NCBI GenBank assembly: GCA_050486205.1
Contig: JBJHCW010000006.1
Location: 124,001-188,000, forward strand
Origin: PWQG01 sp050486205
Lineage (GTDB): Bacteria; Pseudomonadota; Gammaproteobacteria; Pseudomonadales; Pseudohongiellaceae
Reading direction: 5' to 3'
DNA: 64,000 nt
Position numbers and translations under genes: made by a program. Positions 60,510 through 64,000 of the stretch are shown here, in pieces. Below the pieces are notes generated by a model. The model ran no database searches. It saw only the letters and a list, made by a program, of their open reading frames with translations, and was not told the DNA's origin. The first letter of the stretch is position 1. Each line of letters begins with the position of its first letter.

Positions 60510-63269
60510 ATGAGTCTACCGTTTATTACCCGGATCTTTGGCAGCAGTAACAGCCGGAAACTGAAAAAATTCGAACGAATGGTAAAGAGCATCAATGCTC
60601 ACGAAGAGGCAATCAGTGCTCTGGACGACGAAGCGTTGCGGGCCAGAACCAGTGAGTTCCGCAAGCGCTTTGACGAGGGCGAGAGCCTGGATGGCATTCT
60701 GCCCGAGGCCTTCGCAGTGGTTCGTGAAGCCAGCAAGCGCACTTTGGGCTTACGGCACTTCGATGTGCAGCTGATTGGTGGCATTGTGCTGCACCAGGGC
60801 GACATCGCCGAGATGAAAACCGGTGAGGGCAAGACGCTGGTGGCCACCCTGCCTGCCTACCTCAATGGTCTGACCGGCAAGGGCGTGCACATTGTCACCG
60901 TCAATGATTACCTCGCTTCACGAGACGCCAACTGGATGCGCCCTCTGTACGAGTTTCTCGGGCTGACTGTGGGCGTGGTTGCCTCGGGCCAGGGAGCAGA
61001 CGACAAGAAAGCGGCCTACGAAGCTTCGATCACTTATGGTACCAACAATGAGTTCGGTTTTGACTATCTGCGCGACAACATGGCTTTTCGGCCCGAAGAT
61101 CGCATGCAGCGTGAGCTCAACTTCGCCATTGTGGACGAAGTCGACTCCATCCTGATCGACGAGGCGCGAACACCGCTGATCATCTCCGGGGCGGCGCAGA
61201 ACAGCTCCCAGCTCTACAAGGAAATCAACAGCATCATACCGAAGCTGGAACGTGGCGCAGACAAGAAGGAAAAGGAGATTTCTCCGCTGGCGATGGAGCG
61301 GACGGTTGAAGATGAAACCGGTCACTTTGTGGTTGATGAGAAATCCCGTCAGGTTGAACTGACAGAAGCTGGCCACGAGTTTCTGGAAGAGCTGCTGATA
61401 CAGCGAAAGATGCTGAATGAAGGCGAAAGTCTTTATGCGGCCGCCAATCTCGGATTGTTGCATCACATTCACTCCGGACTCAAGGCGCATTACCTGTTCC
61501 ACAAGGATGTTGAGTACATCGTCAAGGATGGTAGCGTGGTGCTGATTGATGAGCACACTGGCCGTACCATGGAGGGGCGTCGTCTGTCCGAAGGCCTGCA
61601 CCAGGCCATCGAAGCCAAGGAAGGGCTTGAAATTCAGAGTGAAAGCCAGACCATGGCATCCACCACGTTCCAGAACTATTTCCGTCTTTACGAAAAGCTG
61701 GCCGGCATGACCGGCACCGCCGATACCGAAGCCTTTGAGTTCAAGCAGATCTATGACCTGGACGTGGTGGTGATTCCGCCGAACAAACCCATGCAGCGTA
61801 AGGACATGAATGACCTGGTGTTTCTGTCGCTGCCGGAAAAATTCGAATCCATCGTGAAGGATATCCAGGAGTTCAGTGCCAAGGGTGCACCGATTCTGGT
61901 TGGCACCGCGTCCATCGATACCTCCGAGTTGCTGTCGGCTGAACTGAAGAAACAGAAAATTCCACATGAAGTGCTGAACGCCAAGTTCCACGAGCGAGAG
62001 GCGCAGATCATTGCCCAGGCCGGCCGCCCCGGCGCCGTCACCATAGCCACCAACATGGCGGGTCGAGGCACAGATATTGTGCTTGGTGGCAACTGGGAAG
62101 CTGAAGTGGCGGAGATAGACAACCCGACACCGGAGCAGATCGAGGAAATCAAGGCACGCTGGCAACAGGCGCATCAGCAGGTGCTGGACGCGGGTGGTCT
62201 GCATATCATCGGTACAGAGCGTCATGAGTCACGCCGTATAGACAATCAGTTGCGTGGCCGCGCCGGCCGTCAGGGGGATCCGGGGTACTCGCGTTTCTAC
62301 CTGTCCCTTGAGGACAACCTGATGCGGATCTTTGCCTCCGAGCGGGTGAAGAGTTTCATGCAGGCATTGGGCATGGAGAAGGGTGAGGCCATTGAACATG
62401 GCATGGTGTCCAAATCCATCGAGAAAGCCCAGCGCAAGGTGGAAGGTCGCAACTTCGACATCCGAAAGCAATTGCTGGAGTACGACAATGTGGCCAATGA
62501 GCAGCGCACCATTGTCTACCGTCAGCGCAACGAGATCATGACCTCCGATGACGTCACGCCACTGCTTGATGGCATGCGCGAAGAAGCCGCGGATGAGGTG
62601 ATTTCCAGCTATGTGCCGCCACAGAGTGTGTTTGAACAGTGGGATATACCGGGTCTGGAACAGGCCATTGAAGCGGAGTTTGCCATCAGGCTGCCCATAC
62701 AGCAGTGGCTGGAAGAGGATGAAAAACTCTACGAGGAGACCCTGCGCGAGAAGATCAAGCAGTCCCTGCATGAAGCCTACCAGCAAAAGCGTGAGGAAAT
62801 CGGAGAAAAGATCCACGTGCTCGAGAAGCAGATTGTCCTGCAGATACTGGACACACTCTGGAAGGAACACCTGCAGGCCATGGATCAACTGCGACAGGGT
62901 ATTTCCCTGCGTGGTTACGCGGGCAAGAACCCCAAGAACGAGTACAAGCGCGAGGCCTTCAATCTGTTCCAGGGGCTGTTGACCCGAATGGCACATGACG
63001 TCATCCGGTTCCTGAGCCACGTCAAGGTACGTTCGCCGGAAGAGATTGAAGCCATTGAACGTATGCGTGAGGCCGAACGGGCAAAATCACAGATGCGCTT
63101 CCAGCATGCCCAGGCTTCGGCGCTGGATCCCGGTGCCGAGGAGCAGGGCGGAGAAGCCAGGGATAGCAAGACACCCTTTGTACGTGAAGAGAAGAAGGTC
63201 GGGCGTAACGATCCGTGTCCGTGTGGGTCGGGCAAAAAATTCAAACAGTGTCACGGCCGCTTGAACTGA
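60510..63269 (+). CDS. secA: protein translocase motor ATPase SecA
   Basis: This 919-residue DEAD-like motor drives secretory proteins through SecYEG. Walker A is TGEGKT with Lys108, motif DEVDSILIDEA follows, and NMAGRGTDIVLGG lies in the second ATPase half. The C-terminal zinc-binding tail CPCGSGKKFKQCHG, which binds SecB, is intact. The 119 bases upstream show no gene. argJ starts 11 bases after the stop. Confidence 0.99.
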   Translation: MSLPFITRIFGSSNSRKLKKFERMVKSINAHEEAISALDDEALRARTSEFRKRFDEGESLDGILPEAFAVVREASKRTLGLRHFDVQLIGGIVLHQGDIAEMKTGEGKTLVATLPAYLNGLTGKGVHIVTVNDYLASRDANWMRPLYEFLGLTVGVVASGQGADDKKAAYEASITYGTNNEFGFDYLRDNMAFRPEDRMQRELNFAIVDEVDSILIDEARTPLIISGAAQNSSQLYKEINSIIPKLERGADKKEKEISPLAMERTVEDETGHFVVDEKSRQVELTEAGHEFLEELLIQRKMLNEGESLYAAANLGLLHHIHSGLKAHYLFHKDVEYIVKDGSVVLIDEHTGRTMEGRRLSEGLHQAIEAKEGLEIQSESQTMASTTFQNYFRLYEKLAGMTGTADTEAFEFKQIYDLDVVVIPPNKPMQRKDMNDLVFLSLPEKFESIVKDIQEFSAKGAPILVGTASIDTSELLSAELKKQKIPHEVLNAKFHEREAQIIAQAGRPGAVTIATNMAGRGTDIVLGGNWEAEVAEIDNPTPEQIEEIKARWQQAHQQVLDAGGLHIIGTERHESRRIDNQLRGRAGRQGDPGYSRFYLSLEDNLMRIFASERVKSFMQALGMEKGEAIEHGMVSKSIEKAQRKVEGRNFDIRKQLLEYDNVANEQRTIVYRQRNEIMTSDDVTPLLDGMREEAADEVISSYVPPQSVFEQWDIPGLEQAIEAEFAIRLPIQQWLEEDEKLYEETLREKIKQSLHEAYQQKREEIGEKIHVLEKQIVLQILDTLWKEHLQAMDQLRQGISLRGYAGKNPKNEYKREAFNLFQGLLTRMAHDVIRFLSHVKVRSPEEIEAIERMREAERAKSQMRFQHAQASALDPGAEEQGGEARDSKTPFVREEKKVGRNDPCPCGSGKKFKQCHGRLN

Positions 63270-63280
63270 AGGAACTGAAC

Positions 63281-64000
63281 ATGGCAACAGGCGTTGTATC
63301 AGATGCACCACTGCACAAGGTGCCAGGTGTAAGGTTATCCTCAGTCCAGGCCGGAATCCGGTACCGGGGCCGCTACGATCTGGTCCTGATGGCTCTTGAT
63401 GAAGGAAGCACTGTGGCAGGGGTGTTTACACGCAATGCCTTTTGTGCAGCGCCGGTAGTGCTGTGCCGCGAGCACCTGCAGAGTAGCGCCGGTGCCGGTC
63501 GGTATTTTCTCATCAATGCAGGCAACGCCAATGCTGGCACCGGTGCCGCAGGTCTGGAAGATGCCCGACGCAGTTGTGAGGCACTGGCGGAAAAAACCGG
63601 GACAGCGACACACTCTGTTCTGCCGTTTTCTACCGGGGTTATCGGCGAGCGCCTGCCCGTGGACCGATTGACGGCAGCGCTGGATGGCGCACTGGCGGCG
63701 CTGGATGAAGACAATTGGGCCGCGGCCGCACGTGGCATCATGACTACCGATACGCGCCCCAAGGTCCAGTCCCGGCAGATTGTGATTGGTGGCAAGACAG
63801 TCACAGTCACCGGCATCTGCAAGGGCGCCGGCATGATCAAGCCAAACATGGCGACCATGCTGGCCTATGTCTGCACAGACGCAGCCATTTCATCGCAGGA
63901 TCTGCAGACGCTGCTGGGCTCGGCCACCGAGCAGTCTTTCAATCGCATTACGGTGGATGGGGATACCTCCACCAATGACTGTTGCATGCTCGCCGCCACC
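63281..64000 (+). CDS. argJ: bifunctional glutamate N-acetyltransferase/amino-acid acetyltransferase ArgJ, partial
   Basis: This is an open frame of 240 codons that runs off the right edge. It shows VPGVRLSSVQAGIRY at the N-terminus and KGAGMIKPNMATMLAYVCTD, where autocleavage occurs before the Thr at about residue 192 (MAT|ML region). ArgJ recycles the acetyl group in arginine synthesis. It lies directly downstream of secA, as in Pseudomonas. Confidence 0.97.
   Translation, partial: MATGVVSDAPLHKVPGVRLSSVQAGIRYRGRYDLVLMALDEGSTVAGVFTRNAFCAAPVVLCREHLQSSAGAGRYFLINAGNANAGTGAAGLEDARRSCEALAEKTGTATHSVLPFSTGVIGERLPVDRLTAALDGALAALDEDNWAAAARGIMTTDTRPKVQSRQIVIGGKTVTVTGICKGAGMIKPNMATMLAYVCTDAAISSQDLQTLLGSATEQSFNRITVDGDTSTNDCCMLAAT

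Overview
The window is a chromosomal core region of a GC-rich gammaproteobacterium. From 8.3 kb to the right edge, gene order follows the block known from Pseudomonas: rpoN/ptsN, lpt/kds, murA/his, cysNC/cysD, rplM/rpsI/pet/ssp, diaA/lpoA/rsmI, rnpB, dcw, lpxC, secA, argJ. It carries short-form HisG, a DegS/AlgW protease, a Sec/Tat and LPS-type envelope, and a bc1 complex. This suggests an aerobic Pseudomonas-like or oligotrophic marine gammaproteobacterium. The genus cannot be named from the sequence alone. One run of 100 Ns (32102-32201) shows this is a scaffold, possibly from a draft or metagenome assembly.

Layout. 1-8.3 kb is a mixed accessory stretch: a secreted protein cut by the left edge, an Mrp-type Fe-S carrier, a two-part sodium/solute symporter, an aminoglycoside-phosphotransferase-like kinase with a histidine-phosphatase-like partner, a LysR regulator, and a lipoprotein-type S9 peptidase. 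8.3-12.1 kb (minus) holds darP, npr, rapZ, ptsN and rpoN. 12.2-16.7 kb (minus) holds lptB, lptA, lptC, kdsC, kdsD and yrbG for LPS export and Kdo synthesis. Divergently, 16.8-21.0 kb holds mlaC, ibaG, murA, hisG and hisD. 21.0-25.8 kb (minus) holds degS, cysNC, cysD and zapG. 26.0-32.0 kb (plus) holds zapE, rplM-rpsI, petA, a fused petB-petC gene, sspA and sspB.

The stretch 31.97-32.80 kb, between the convergent genes sspB and dolP, is the most unusual part. It has a direct repeat of several hundred bases that includes a second copy of the sspB tail, an assembly gap inside the first repeat copy, and three copies of a two-stem palindromic element. The outer arms of that element change sequence but stay self-complementary.

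32.8-36.4 kb (minus) holds dolP, diaA, yraN and lpoA. rsmI follows on the plus strand, then ydbL, ynbE and ydbH on the minus strand (a predicted lipid-transport operon), then the RNase P RNA. 41.7-58.9 kb is a complete dcw cluster from a mraZ promoter and operator through mraZ, rsmH, ftsL, ftsI, murE, murF, mraY, murD, ftsW, murG, murC, ddl, ftsQ, ftsA and ftsZ, mostly with overlapping stop and start codons. lpxC, a small membrane protein, secA and a partial argJ close the window.

Together these genes make and regulate the cell envelope: peptidoglycan precursors and the divisome, lipid A and LPS transport, lipid trafficking, and envelope stress proteolysis. They also cover nitrogen-PTS regulation, sulfate activation and respiration. 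Several genes usually present in this neighbourhood are absent here: mlaFED, mlaB, hpf, hisC and dciA.
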